DNA of 64,000 bases from Brevundimonas vitisensis. Lineage in GTDB: Bacteria > Pseudomonadota > Alphaproteobacteria > Caulobacterales > Caulobacteraceae. Shown in pieces: positions 42,599 through 52,021 of the stretch. Under the pieces are notes generated by a model. The model worked only from the letters and a program-made list of their open reading frames with translations. It did no database searches and had not been told where the DNA came from. How positions within the stretch are numbered: the stretch's first letter is position 1; each line of letters starts with the position of its first letter. Made by a program: the position numbers and the translations under genes. The stretch lies in assembly GCF_016656965.1 (NCBI RefSeq), contig NZ_CP067977.1:2895501-2959500 (forward strand), read 5' to 3'.

Positions 42599-42847
42599 TC
42601 AGGCCGCGACCATATCCATCTCCGGCGCGGTCATGGCGAGCGGCTCCATGGCCAGTCCCAGTCCCGAATTGCCGATAACCGACACCAGCCGTTCATCCTG
42701 ATACAGTTCCACGGTCTCGAAGCCCGGCCATTGCCACGCCAGGTCGTCCACCGCCGCTTTGGCAGCGGCATCGTCTTCGCATTGCAGGCCGTGGATGTCG
42801 TGGACGGGGCGTCCGGGCGCATTGACGATGCAGAAATAGAAGGCCAC
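42599..42847 (-). CDS. DUF6894-like small protein
   Basis: 82 residues, MAFYFCIVNAPGRPVHDIHGLQCEDDAAAKAAVDDL..., matching the short alphaproteobacterial family DUF6894 (YFDI..-like start, helix with spaced Ala, then a beta hairpin). Function unknown. It ends 26 bases from the methyltransferase stop, in convergent orientation. Confidence 0.65.
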   Translation of the reverse strand: MAFYFCIVNAPGRPVHDIHGLQCEDDAAAKAAVDDLAWQWPGFETVELYQDERLVSVIGNSGLGLAMEPLAMTAPEMDMVAA

Positions 42848-42967
42848 GCGAACTCACTCCAACCACACAGCCGCGCAAACGACTGTGGTGCGCGCCAGTT
42901 CCGAAGTTCGGAACAGGTTTTCGGTGTCTGCGCTTAGCGTCCTCGCGCAACGCTTTTCGGATTGTCC

Positions 42968-43546
42968 ATGTCGCCACCCTCGAGCCGCCCTCTCTCGCCG
43001 GCCGACTTTGCCTGTCCGGCGATCAGCCTGGCCGGAACAGTCGACTATGCCATGTACGATCGGTTCGCCGCACAGATGGCCGATGCGCCGCCCCAGGGCC
43101 TGGTGGTCATCGGCCTGTCGACCCTGGGCGGCGATCCCGAGGTGGCCCGCATGATGGGCGAGGACGTGCGCTTTCAGAGCGAGCTGAGGCCAGAGCGGCG
43201 TCTGGTTTTCCTGGGGCGGGCGGCCATCTATTCGGCCGGTGCCACCTTCATGAGCTTCTTTGCGCGAGAAAACCGTTATCTGAGCCGTGGTACCCGCCTG
43301 ATGATCCATGAAAGGAAGCTGGAAAAGACCCTGACCATTTCGGGCCCGCTGACCACTTGCCTGGCACCGGTCCAGGCCATGCTGCACGAGATCCAGCACT
43401 CCATCGCCATCCAGAACGAGGGCTTCGAGAACCTGATCCGCGGATCGGATGTGACCATGGACGAAGTCCTGCGGCGGGCTCCCAGCAACTGGTACCTTGA
43501 GGCTGAAGAAGCCAAGGCCCGCGGCCTTATCGAGGGCGTTCTCTAA
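42968..43546 (+). CDS. ClpP/crotonase-fold protease-like protein
   Basis: 192 residues from ATG 42968 (TTG 42962 is also possible). The ClpP fold is visible: ISLAGTVDYAMYDRF, LVVIGLSTLGGDPEVARMM, then AAIYSAGATFMSFFA with the nucleophile-position Ser, and RLMIHERKLEKT with the His. At the catalytic Asp position of ClpP (before FMSAxEA-type motif) it reads SNWYLEAEEAKARGLIEGVL, so the Asp seems lost. It may be a divergent S14 protease, or a non-catalytic relative. No Clp ATPase gene is nearby. Confidence 0.7.
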   Translation: MSPPSSRPLSPADFACPAISLAGTVDYAMYDRFAAQMADAPPQGLVVIGLSTLGGDPEVARMMGEDVRFQSELRPERRLVFLGRAAIYSAGATFMSFFARENRYLSRGTRLMIHERKLEKTLTISGPLTTCLAPVQAMLHEIQHSIAIQNEGFENLIRGSDVTMDEVLRRAPSNWYLEAEEAKARGLIEGVL

Positions 43547-43626
43547 GACGGTCGTAGGCGTGTTGGGTTTTCGGGGCGATGCGAACGTCCATACGGGCCG
43601 GAGATGCCTGTACCCCATGGATCGGG

Positions 43627-44469
43627 TCAGTGTGCGAACAGGACGCTCACATTTCCATGGCTGAGGAGCGTTCGCGTGACGCCGCCCATCACCCATTCCT
43701 GCACACGGGAATGGCCATAGCCACCGGCGACCAGGAGGTCGGCATCCATATCTGCGGCGAGGTCGAGCAGTTCGTCGCCCGTCTCCTGCAGGCTGGCCTT
43801 CGAGGTCGCGGACGCCGAGACGCCGTGGGTTTGCAGCCAGTCGACCTGCGCCTCGAGGGCCTGACCGACGTCGGCTGTCGCGGGCTCTGACGTCACGGTG
43901 ACCAGTTTCACCTCCCGCGCAAGCCGCAGGAGAGGGAGGGCACCGGCGATCGCCAGCCGCGCTTCACGCGACCGGGACCAAGCGACAAGTGCGCGGCCGC
44001 CGATCACCTCTCCGGACGGGACCGGCGGCACCACCAGGACCGGCCGACCCACCCGCACGATCAGATCACCGGGGTCCGCTGCCCGGGCGTCGCAAAGCGG
44101 GTTGCGGCGCCCCGCAAGAACCAAGTCCGCGCAGGCCGCCTCCTCGACCACGACATCGACGGGAGCGCCGGGACGTCCGCGCCAGATCGCCTCAATGTCA
44201 TGCGCGGCTGCGGCCACCTCAAAGCGTGACCTGAGGGTTTCCAGCTCCTCGTTGACCAGATCGCGGAAGGTCTCCAGCGTGCCCGTGAACAGGCCGCCTC
44301 CCAGATAGGGATCGGCCAGCGTGGTCGGGATCGTCTCGCCCGCTCCCACGCCGATGAGCCGGGCCTCCAGCGCCTTCGCCATGCGGCAGGCCATCCCTAG
44401 ACGCGCGTCGCTGGCAGCGTCGGCGTCGACGGCCACCAAAAGGGTCTTGAGTTCCACATCGGCCTCCAT
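43627..44469 (-). CDS. Universal stress protein, tandem UspA domains
   Basis: 280 residues with two Usp domains. The first (about 5-145) starts KTLLVAVDADAASDARL; the second ends with the ATP-binding signature VAGGYGHSRVQEWVMGGVTRTLLSHGNVSVLFAH. It is transcribed away from the cytochrome c gene across a region holding an FNR-type palindrome at 44512. UspA proteins under FNR control are typical of low-oxygen regulons in alphaproteobacteria. Confidence 0.92.
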   Translation of the reverse strand: MEADVELKTLLVAVDADAASDARLGMACRMAKALEARLIGVGAGETIPTTLADPYLGGGLFTGTLETFRDLVNEELETLRSRFEVAAAAHDIEAIWRGRPGAPVDVVVEEAACADLVLAGRRNPLCDARAADPGDLIVRVGRPVLVVPPVPSGEVIGGRALVAWSRSREARLAIAGALPLLRLAREVKLVTVTSEPATADVGQALEAQVDWLQTHGVSASATSKASLQETGDELLDLAADMDADLLVAGGYGHSRVQEWVMGGVTRTLLSHGNVSVLFAH

Positions 44470-44511
44470 CGTCTACAGCGACAGTCCTGACCAAGCATCG
44501 CGCGACGCGCC

Positions 44512-44525
44512 TTGACGCGGATCAA
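44512..44525. promoter_or_regulatory. FNR-type box between usp and cytochrome c
   Basis: TTGACGCGGATCAA, one base off the FNR consensus TTGAT-N4-ATCAA. It lies 43 bases before the usp start and 50 before the cytochrome c start, so it could serve both divergent promoters. Confidence 0.7.
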
Positions 44526-44574
44526 AGCGCGCGCCGGATAACCGGCCCAGGCTCGCCACTGGAGGAGCCCGGAC

Positions 44575-44910
44575 ATGAGGAAGCCACCCCTGATCCTGTT
44601 CGCTGCGTGGTTCGCGGCGGCTTGCGCGGACATTCCCGATCATTCGGTGGCCCCGAATGGCGGGCCTTCGGCCGCGCGCGGCGCGGTGATTGCGCAGGCG
44701 CGCTGCGGCGGCTGTCATGCGACGGGCCGCTTCGACGACAGCCCGATGAGACGGGCACCGCCGTTCCGCGGCCTGGCCGAAAGGTATCCTCCCATGGCGC
44801 TGCAGGAAGCTCTGGCGGAGGGGGTCGTCACGGCGCATCCGGCAATGCCCGAGTTCATGTTCGAGCCGGACGAGATCGGCGACCTCATTGCTTATCTGGA
44901 CGCGCTCTGA
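44575..44910 (+). CDS. Small class I c-type cytochrome
   Basis: 111 residues. A signal sequence ends AACADI, so it may be a lipoprotein or a cleaved periplasmic protein. The heme motif is CGGCH (QARCGGCHATG, about residue 45) and the Met ligand is in AHPAMPEF (about residue 90). Ends with the usual EIGDLIAYLDAL helix. Lies 53 bases before the FNR regulator gene, probably in the same transcript, and downstream of an FNR box. Probable electron carrier in microaerobic respiration. Confidence 0.9.
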   Translation: MRKPPLILFAAWFAAACADIPDHSVAPNGGPSAARGAVIAQARCGGCHATGRFDDSPMRRAPPFRGLAERYPPMALQEALAEGVVTAHPAMPEFMFEPDEIGDLIAYLDAL

Positions 44911-44963
44911 GACAGTTGGCGGTCCCGCGCCAGCGCCTAATCTGACGCGCCTCGAGGGTCGCC

Positions 44964-45701
44964 ATGATCGAAATCAAGAGCCTGCCCGCCGGCTGCGCGG
45001 CCCGTCGCAGCGAGACGGCCTGCGAGACCTGCGGCGCGCGGGCGTTTTCCGTCTGCGGTTCGCTGGGGCCGGCCGATCTGGCGAAACTGGACGCGCTGGC
45101 GGAAGCGACGGCCTTCGCGCCCGGACAGCCTCTGGCCCACGAAGGCGACCCGGCCGACTATCTGTTCAACATCACTTCGGGATCGGTGCGGGTATACAAG
45201 TTGCTGTCCGATGGGCGCCGCCAGATCACCGGCTTCCTTTTCGCCGGCGACTTTCTGGGCCTGGCCAGCGGCGACCGGCACCTGTTCACGGCGGAGGCGA
45301 TCGAGCCGTCGACCGCGTGCCGCTTCCGGCGGACGGCCTATCAGGCGCTGGTCCACGACAGCCCCTCTCTGGAACGGGCCCTGCTGGACCGGGCCCGGCA
45401 CGAGCTGGCGGCGGCACAGAGCCAGATGCTGCTTCTGGGCCGTAAGACTGCGCACGAGCGTCTGGCGTCCTTCCTGCTGGACCTGCCGTCGCAGGACCCC
45501 TTGCGCCCCAATGCAGAAGGGCGGGTTCGCCTGCCGATGACTCGCGGCGAGATCGCTGACTATCTGGGCCTTACCATCGAGACGGTCAGCCGCGTGCTGA
45601 CGAAGCTGAAGACGCAGGGCGTCATCCGGCTGCTGTCGCTGAACGAGCTCAGTCTCGAACGACCGGAGCAATTGCGTGCCATGGCCGAGGGCGAGATTTA
45701 G
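44964..45701 (+). CDS. FNR-type oxygen-sensing transcription factor (FnrL-like)
   Basis: Crp/Fnr regulator, 245 residues. Cys at positions 11, 20, 23 and 31 and a further Cys at 119 match the set that ligates the O2-labile [4Fe-4S] cluster (E. coli FNR uses 20, 23, 29 and 122). An effector domain is followed by a dimer helix and a helix-turn-helix (TRGEIADYLGLTIETVSRVLTKLK), whose ETVSR recognition helix is the FNR type that reads TTGAT. The gene sits among its likely targets: cytochrome c, usp, cyd genes, hemN and ompW. Convergent 4-base overlap with cydC. Confidence 0.93.
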   Translation: MIEIKSLPAGCAARRSETACETCGARAFSVCGSLGPADLAKLDALAEATAFAPGQPLAHEGDPADYLFNITSGSVRVYKLLSDGRRQITGFLFAGDFLGLASGDRHLFTAEAIEPSTACRFRRTAYQALVHDSPSLERALLDRARHELAAAQSQMLLLGRKTAHERLASFLLDLPSQDPLRPNAEGRVRLPMTRGEIADYLGLTIETVSRVLTKLKTQGVIRLLSLNELSLERPEQLRAMAEGEI

Positions 45702-47359
45702 GCCAGCTCGCGCTGGCCACCGCGCAGGCGCAAGCGGAGCGCGCCGGATGTGTCCTGGCCTTCAACCAGGACGACGCGGTCGCAGAGAGTCAGACCGGCC
45801 GCACGGTGGCTGACCATGATGAGGCCTTGCCCGGTCGCTCGGAGACGGGCGTCCAGACGCCGCAGAACCTGCTCTTCCGTAGCGGCGTCGAGCCCCTCGG
45901 TCGGCTCGTCCAGGACCAGCCAAGACGCCGGGCGCAGGTAGGCCCGCGCCAGCGACAGCCGGCGTCGCTCGCCGCCGGACAGACGGTCGCCGCCGGATCC
46001 GATGGGCATGTCCAGCCCCTGTCCCGACTCGCGCACGCGGGCGGCCAGGACGGCGTCTTCCAGCGCGGACCACATCTCCGCTTCGGTTGCTTCGGCGCGG
46101 GCCAGGGCGAGGTTCTGGCGCACGGAGCCGTCCAGCAGGCTCACCTTCTGGGCGGCATAGGCGAAGCGGTCGCGCACCATGTCGGTGTCCGCGGCCTCGA
46201 CCGGGGCTCCTCCCAGCCGGAGCTCGCCCGGCAAGGGAGGGCGCAGCCGCATGAGCCGCTCTAGCAGGGACGTCTTTCCGCATCCCGAGACCCGGGCGAG
46301 GCCGAGGCGCATAGGCGGAACGAGGTCGAGGTCCAGACCCGCGACGCCCACGCGCGCACCCACGGGCTTGCCTCTTCCCACCACGTCCTCGTCCTGGACC
46401 GGCAGTTCGTCGAGGCGGTCGAGGGCCGCCCGGGCGGAACCGCTCTGCAGCAGGGCCTGAACGAGGCCGCCCGTGGCCTCTACGCCCGTCACCGCGACGA
46501 GGGCGGCGAGCGCGGCCATCGGCGACGTCGCGCCGCCCAGAACCGCCGTGGCCAGGGCGCCGACGGTGCCCACGGCGAGGCAGGCCGACTGCCAGGCCTG
46601 CATCTGCCCCTCTGCGACACGCACGCCGTGCCGTGCACGTTCCAACGCGTCGGCCTCCTGCGCGACCGAGGCTTCTGCCCAGGCCTCGAGACCATAGGCG
46701 CGCAGTTCCGGGACCGCTGCGGCGAGGCTTGACGACACGTCTTTCAGCCGCCCCAGCGCGGTTTGCGTCGCGCGTCCTGCGGGCTCTGCATGGCGGCGGG
46801 CGATACTGAGACCGCCCCGGACCGACAGGGCCATGACCGTAGCGATCACGACAGCGCAAAAGGGGTGGGTGAGGGCGGCCAACCCCACCGACACCGCCGC
46901 CCCGGCACCGAGGGCGAAGGGCGCGGAGCGACGAATGAACAGGGTCTGGATGGCGTCGACGTCTTCGACGAGGCGGGCGGACGCCTCGCCGGCGGACAGG
47001 GCCAGGGCCGTCTGCGGCGGCGACTTGGCCAGGGCCCGGAACAGGGCAGGACGCAGCCGGGACAGAGCGGCGAGGGCGGCCTCGTGACCCGCGACCCGCT
47101 CAAGGTATCGCGAGACGGTCCGCAGGATGGCGAACAGGCGGATGGTGGCGCTGGGCGTCAGATAGTTGAACGTCGCCACCGCGCCGGCACCGGCGGCCCC
47201 AGCGAGGGCCGCGCCGGTGATGAACCAGCCCGACAGGCCCAGTAGAGCGACGGCGGCCATCGCCACCACGGCTCCGCCAGCCGCAGCGATCCGAAGCCGG
47301 AGGCCTTCGCGGGCGATCTCGGCCTCGACGAGTTTCCGCACGGGTGAGACCCCGGTCAC
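45698..47359 (-). CDS. cydC: Thiol reductant ABC exporter subunit CydC
   Basis: Permease-ATPase half-transporter, 553 residues, working with CydD to export cysteine/glutathione to the periplasm for cytochrome bd assembly. Six N-terminal membrane helices, then an ATPase domain with LSGGERRRLSLARAYLRP and Walker B WLVLDEPTEGLD. The Walker A reads RVSGCGKT: the first Gly of GxxGxGKT is Arg. The start overlaps the cydD stop (ATGA). Confidence 0.93.
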   Translation of the reverse strand: MTGVSPVRKLVEAEIAREGLRLRIAAAGGAVVAMAAVALLGLSGWFITGAALAGAAGAGAVATFNYLTPSATIRLFAILRTVSRYLERVAGHEAALAALSRLRPALFRALAKSPPQTALALSAGEASARLVEDVDAIQTLFIRRSAPFALGAGAAVSVGLAALTHPFCAVVIATVMALSVRGGLSIARRHAEPAGRATQTALGRLKDVSSSLAAAVPELRAYGLEAWAEASVAQEADALERARHGVRVAEGQMQAWQSACLAVGTVGALATAVLGGATSPMAALAALVAVTGVEATGGLVQALLQSGSARAALDRLDELPVQDEDVVGRGKPVGARVGVAGLDLDLVPPMRLGLARVSGCGKTSLLERLMRLRPPLPGELRLGGAPVEAADTDMVRDRFAYAAQKVSLLDGSVRQNLALARAEATEAEMWSALEDAVLAARVRESGQGLDMPIGSGGDRLSGGERRRLSLARAYLRPASWLVLDEPTEGLDAATEEQVLRRLDARLRATGQGLIMVSHRAAGLTLCDRVVLVEGQDTSGALRLRLRGGQRELA

Positions 47360-48975
47360 AGGCGCACCACACGGTCGGCGATCGCCGCCACCGCGGCGGA
47401 ATGCGTCGCGATCAGGGTCGTACGCCCCGCCGCTGCCCGCCGGATCACATCGATCAGGGCGCGTTCGGAATCGCGGTCGAGGTCTGCGGTGGGTTCGTCC
47501 AGCAGCAGCAATGGTGCCGCCTTCAGCAGGGCGCGGGCGAGGCCAAGCCGACGGATCTCGCCCCCCGACAGGCCGCCGCCCCGTTCGTCCAACAGGCGAT
47601 CAAGGTTTCCGCTCAGCCCGGCAGCGGCGGCGGCGGCCATGAGGCGGCGACGGCAGGCGGCGCGGTCGGCCACGGCGATGTTGTCGCCCAGCGTCCCCGG
47701 CAGGATGACCGGAGCCTGGCTGGCCCAGGCGACCGATCCAGCCAGGGCATCGAGTTCGGACAGAGGGCGTCCGTCGACGAGGATTCGCCCCTCGGTCACG
47801 GGCGCGAGGCCCAACAGGGCGTGAAGCAGGCTGCTCTTGCCGGACCCGCTGGCCCCGGTCAGCACCACGGTCTGTCCCGGGCGGATCTCCAGATCGAAGC
47901 CGACGACCGCCGGGGGAGAAGAGCCGTAGCGCACGGTGACCGCTTCGAAATGCAGGGCAGGTGGCCTCTCCCCCAGCGCCGTCTGAGCACCTGCCGGCTC
48001 GAGAGAGGCGGCGGGCAGAGCGTGTTCCAGCGCGTGCTGGGCCGCTTCGGCGGCCTGACGGTCGTGGTAGGCGGCGGCGAGGCGGCGCAAGGGGGCGTAG
48101 ACCTCGGGCGCGAGCGCCAGAACGAAGAAGGCGCGCCCCAGGTCCAGCGTCTCGGGAACGGGGAAAGGCAGCAGCCGCAGCAGGTTGAAGCCGCAATAGA
48201 GGGCCACCAGCGCCACCGACAGTGCCGAAAAGAACTCCAGCACCGCCGAAGAGGCGAAGGCGACGCGGAGCACGCGGGCGGTGCGCCGCTGCAGCTCGTC
48301 CGAAGCGACGGCGACGTCGCGGGCGACCCGCGCCTCGGCCTGGAAGGCCAGCACTGCGGGCAGGGCGCGGACGCGGTCGATGAAAAGGCCGGACAGCCGT
48401 GACAGAGCGGCGAACTGCCGGCGGCTCTCGCCCGCCGCCGCGGCACCGGCCAGCGCCATGCCCAGTGCGAACGGGATCAGGGTGAAGAGCAGAATGCCCG
48501 ACGCGACCGGACTGGCCACGGCCGTTACCCCGATCATCAGCAGAGGGGTCACCGAGGCCGAGACGCGGGCCGGTTCAAACCGGGCGTAGCGCCCGTCCAG
48601 CGCTTCGACGCCCTCCATCGCCGTGGCCAGAGGCACAGGTCGACCACGGAACAGCGACTCCAGGACGCTGGCCCGCACCGAAGCCTTCACCTCCCCCGCA
48701 GCGCGACCACCCGCCATCAGCGCGTGACCCGCGAGAAGGCCGCGCGTTCCAAGCGAGACCAGCGCCAGGGCCAGGCCCGGAGCCATGGCCGTGGGGCCCC
48801 GATCGAAGCTGGAGATCGCCCAGGCCAGTCCTGCGGCGAAGCCGACGGCGGGGACGGCGTCGAGCACGGTCAGGGCGGCGGCCCGCAGAAGGGAGGTTCG
48901 CGCCGGTCGCCCCTGCTGCCTCAGCCATGCGCGGGCGTGGCGCGGATCTTCGGCGGCGAGCAGAGAGGTGGACAT
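47356..48975 (-). CDS. cydD: Thiol reductant ABC exporter subunit CydD
   Basis: 539 residues. Membrane domain with six helices and an ATPase domain: Walker [17 protein letters not shown], signature LSGGEIRRLGLARALL, Walker B LLLLDEPTADLD. The divergent start region shares a 122-base spacer with cydA, which holds a perfect FNR box at 49011. CydDC is required for mature cytochrome bd oxidase. Confidence 0.94.
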   Translation of the reverse strand: MSTSLLAAEDPRHARAWLRQQGRPARTSLLRAAALTVLDAVPAVGFAAGLAWAISSFDRGPTAMAPGLALALVSLGTRGLLAGHALMAGGRAAGEVKASVRASVLESLFRGRPVPLATAMEGVEALDGRYARFEPARVSASVTPLLMIGVTAVASPVASGILLFTLIPFALGMALAGAAAAGESRRQFAALSRLSGLFIDRVRALPAVLAFQAEARVARDVAVASDELQRRTARVLRVAFASSAVLEFFSALSVALVALYCGFNLLRLLPFPVPETLDLGRAFFVLALAPEVYAPLRRLAAAYHDRQAAEAAQHALEHALPAASLEPAGAQTALGERPPALHFEAVTVRYGSSPPAVVGFDLEIRPGQTVVLTGASGSGKSSLLHALLGLAPVTEGRILVDGRPLSELDALAGSVAWASQAPVILPGTLGDNIAVADRAACRRRLMAAAAAAGLSGNLDRLLDERGGGLSGGEIRRLGLARALLKAAPLLLLDEPTADLDRDSERALIDVIRRAAAGRTTLIATHSAAVAAIADRVVRL

Positions 48976-49010
48976 GACCGCAGCCTAGGCCGCCGGAGCC
49001 GCGGGCGCCT

Positions 49011-49024
49011 TTGATCAGGATCAA
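49011..49024. promoter_or_regulatory. Perfect FNR box between cydDC and cydABX
   Basis: TTGATCAGGATCAA, an exact TTGAT-N4-ATCAA palindrome, 36 bases before the cydD start and 74 before cydA. Confidence 0.88.
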
Positions 49025-49097
49025 TGAGTTCCGGCCCGGTGGCACCTACCGCAGACGGGAAGCCGGTCGTCGGGGCCGGCACCCAGGAGGCACCCCC

Positions 49098-50681
49098 ATG
49101 ATCGACCTCGCGGTCGTCGACCTGTCCCGCCTGCAGTTCGCGCTGACGGCGCTCTATCACTTCCTATTCGTGCCGCTGACACTCGGCCTGTCGTTCATGC
49201 TGGTCATCATGGAGTCGATCTATGTGATGACACGGCGGCCGATCTGGCGGACGATCACGAAATTCTGGGGAGCCCTGTTCGGCGTCAACTTCGTGCTCGG
49301 CGTCGCGACAGGCATCACCATGGAATTCCAGTTCGGGATGAACTGGAGCTATTACAGCCACTACGTCGGCGACATCTTCGGGGCACCGCTGGCCATCGAG
49401 GGGCTGATGGCCTTCTTCCTCGAGGCGACCTTTGTCGGCCTGATGTTCTTCGGCTGGAACAAGCTGAAGCCGGTCACCCACCTGTTCGTGACCTTCCTCG
49501 TGGCGCTGGGCACCAATCTCTCGGCCCTGTGGATCCTGATCGCCAACGGCTGGATGCAGAATCCCGTCGGCGCGACCTTCAATCCCGAAACGATGCGGAT
49601 GGAGGTGACCGACTTCATGGCGGTGCTGTTCAATCCGGTGGCCCAGGCCAAGTTCGTGCACACCGTGTCTGCGGGGTATGTCATCGCCGCCGTCTTCGTG
49701 CTCGGCGTCTCGGCCTTCTATCTGCTGAAGGGCAAGCACAAGGGCTTCGCCCGCCGCTCGATGACAGTGGCTGCCGCCTTCGGCCTCGCGGCCTCGCTGT
49801 CGGTCGTCGTGCTCGGCGATGAAAGCGGCTACGCCCTGACCGACAACCAGAAAATGAAGCTGGCGGCGCTGGAGGCCATGTGGCGCACCGAGGCGGCACC
49901 GGCGGGCCTGACCCTGTTCGGCCTGCCCAGCCTCAAGGACCGGCAGACCCATTATGAGGTGAAGGTCCCCTGGGTCCTCGGCCTGATCTCCACCCGGAGC
50001 CTTGATGGGCAGGTCTCCGGCATCCTTGAGCTGGTTGCCGTCGCCGAGGACCGGATCGAATCCGGGGTGGTAGCCTATGGCGCGCTGGAGCGCCTGAAGG
50101 TCGACCCGGCGGACGTTGCCGCTCGGGGGGTGTTCGAACTCCACCGTAATGATCTCGGCTATGGCCTGCTGCTGAAGCGCTTCGTTGCCGATCCGCGCCA
50201 GGCGACGGCAGATCAGGTCCGCGCCGCGGCGTGGAGCACGGTGCCCAATGTGCCGCTGATGTTCTGGTCGTTCCGGATCATGGCCGGCATCGGCTTTGCC
50301 ATGATCGCCCTGTTCGCGACCGCCTTTGTGCTCTGCACCCTGCGGCGGCACGAGACGAAGTGGTTCCTGCGGTTGGCCGTGTTGGCTATCCCGCTGCCGT
50401 GGCTGGCTGCGGAGTTCGGCTGGGTGGTGGCCGAGGTGGGGCGGCAGCCCTGGGCGGTGGAAGGCGTGCTGCCAACCTTCCTGGGCGCGTCCAGCCTGAC
50501 TGTTCCGCAGCTGTGGACGACCATCATCGGCTTCACCCTCTTCTACGGCGTGTTGGCAGTGATCGAGGTCGGCCTGCTGCTGCACCTCATCAAGAAGGGA
50601 CCGTTCGCCGAGCAGGAGGCCTTTGGTGCCGGGCCCGCGACCGATGTGCCCCCCGCCCATGCCGTGACGGCCCTGATCTGA
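49098..50681 (+). CDS. cydA: Cytochrome bd ubiquinol oxidase subunit I
   Basis: High-affinity terminal oxidase subunit carrying hemes b558, b595 and d. 527 residues from ATG 49098 (AGGAGG upstream); the frame is open from 49011 but that part overlaps the FNR box. Heme ligands appear as [13 protein letters not shown] (His of b595), [10 protein letters not shown] (His of b558) and [10 protein letters not shown] (Met). GDESGY and [13 protein letters not shown] start the quinol-binding Q-loop, which is of the short type. First gene of the cydABX-hemN unit. Confidence 0.97.
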   Translation: MIDLAVVDLSRLQFALTALYHFLFVPLTLGLSFMLVIMESIYVMTRRPIWRTITKFWGALFGVNFVLGVATGITMEFQFGMNWSYYSHYVGDIFGAPLAIEGLMAFFLEATFVGLMFFGWNKLKPVTHLFVTFLVALGTNLSALWILIANGWMQNPVGATFNPETMRMEVTDFMAVLFNPVAQAKFVHTVSAGYVIAAVFVLGVSAFYLLKGKHKGFARRSMTVAAAFGLAASLSVVVLGDESGYALTDNQKMKLAALEAMWRTEAAPAGLTLFGLPSLKDRQTHYEVKVPWVLGLISTRSLDGQVSGILELVAVAEDRIESGVVAYGALERLKVDPADVAARGVFELHRNDLGYGLLLKRFVADPRQATADQVRAAAWSTVPNVPLMFWSFRIMAGIGFAMIALFATAFVLCTLRRHETKWFLRLAVLAIPLPWLAAEFGWVVAEVGRQPWAVEGVLPTFLGASSLTVPQLWTTIIGFTLFYGVLAVIEVGLLLHLIKKGPFAEQEAFGAGPATDVPPAHAVTALI

Positions 50682-50706
50682 CCCTGTTCGCAAAGGATTC
50701 TCCTCC

Positions 50707-51855
50707 ATGGAACTTCCCCTCGACTACGGCACGCTGAGACTGATCTGGTGGGCGCTTCTGGGCGTGCTGCTGATCGGCTTCGCGCTCACCGACGGTTTCG
50801 ATCTGGGCGTCGGTGCCCTGCTGCCCTTTGTCGCGAAGACGGATGAAGAGCGCCGCATGGTCATCAACACGGTCGGCGCGACCTGGGAGGGCAACCAGGT
50901 CTGGTTCATCCTCGGTGGTGGCGCGATCTTCGCAGCCTGGCCTTTTGTCTATGCCGTCAGCTTCTCCGGCTTCTATCTGGCCATGTTTCTGGTGCTCGCC
51001 GCGCTGATCCTGCGGCCCGTGGCCTTCAAGTACCGTTCGAAACGCCCATCGAAGGCCTGGCGGCAGGCATGGGACTGGGCTCTGTTCGTCGGCGGTCTGG
51101 TTCCGGCGCTGGTGTTCGGCGTGGCTGTTGGCAATGTCCTGCTGGGTGCGCCATTCCGCCTCGATACGGATTTGCGATCCGTCTACGAAGGCACGCTGTT
51201 TGGCCTCTTCACTCCGTTTAGCCTGACCTGCGGGCTGTTGTCGGTGGCCATGCTGGTGCTGCACGGCGCTGCATGGATCAGCGTGAAGGCCGAGCTGGGG
51301 CCGGTCCAGGTGCGGGCCCGAAACTTCGGCATCATTGCCGCCCTGGCTGCTCTGGTCCTGTTTGCTGTCGGAGGGGCCTTCGTGACGTGGTCGGGCATGG
51401 GCTTCGCCGTGACCGGCGCGGTCGATATGGCCGGCGCGTCAAACCCCCTGCGCACGACGGTCGAGGCGCAGTCCGGCGCCTGGGTGAGCAACTACAGCCG
51501 CTATCCGTGGATGATGGCCGCGCCCCTGCTCGGCTTTGCAGGCAGCCTTTGCGCCCTGCTCGGACTTTGGGTGCGGCGGGCACCGCTGGCGCTGTCGGGG
51601 TCGTCGATGGCGGCGGCCGGCATCATCGCCACCGTCGGCCTGTCGATGTTTCCCTTCATCCTGCCCAGCTCGATCGATCCGCAATCCAGCCTGACCGTCT
51701 GGAACGCCTCTTCCAGCCACCTGACCCTCTTCATCATGCTGGGAGTGACGATCGTCTTCCTGCCGATCGTGCTGGCGTACACCGCCTGGGTCTACCGGGT
51801 GCTGTGGGGACGCAGCTCGACGGCTGAACTCAAGACCAACCCTGACCTTTACTGA
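50707..51855 (+). CDS. cydB: Cytochrome bd ubiquinol oxidase subunit II
   Basis: 382 residues, eight or nine membrane helices. Begins [32 protein letters not shown], the CydB signature, and contains [23 protein letters not shown]. Follows cydA after 25 bases and is followed by cydX after 22. Pairs with CydA in the oxidase core. Confidence 0.97.
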   Translation: MELPLDYGTLRLIWWALLGVLLIGFALTDGFDLGVGALLPFVAKTDEERRMVINTVGATWEGNQVWFILGGGAIFAAWPFVYAVSFSGFYLAMFLVLAALILRPVAFKYRSKRPSKAWRQAWDWALFVGGLVPALVFGVAVGNVLLGAPFRLDTDLRSVYEGTLFGLFTPFSLTCGLLSVAMLVLHGAAWISVKAELGPVQVRARNFGIIAALAALVLFAVGGAFVTWSGMGFAVTGAVDMAGASNPLRTTVEAQSGAWVSNYSRYPWMMAAPLLGFAGSLCALLGLWVRRAPLALSGSSMAAAGIIATVGLSMFPFILPSSIDPQSSLTVWNASSSHLTLFIMLGVTIVFLPIVLAYTAWVYRVLWGRSSTAELKTNPDLY

Positions 51856-51877
51856 CCCGCGCCTGAGGAGACCTGAC

Positions 51878-52021
51878 ATGTGGTATTTCGCCTGGATCCT
51901 GGGCCTTGGCTTGGCGGTGCTGTTCGGGGTGCTGAACGGTCTCTGGCACGAGTTTCAACTGTTCGACGAGGGCGACGACGGTGCCTCCAACCCGTGGCCA
52001 GTCGACCATGACGCCGTCTGA
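51878..52021 (+). CDS. cydX: Cytochrome bd oxidase small subunit CydX
   Basis: 47 residues, too short for most gene callers. MWYFAWILGLGLAVLFGVLNGLWHE opens with the canonical CydX pattern (MWYFxWxLG and the conserved Asn-Trp), one membrane helix, then an acidic tail. Preceded by GAGGAG. It stabilises the heme d active site. The end overlaps the hemN start by 14 bases. Confidence 0.92.
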   Translation: MWYFAWILGLGLAVLFGVLNGLWHEFQLFDEGDDGASNPWPVDHDAV

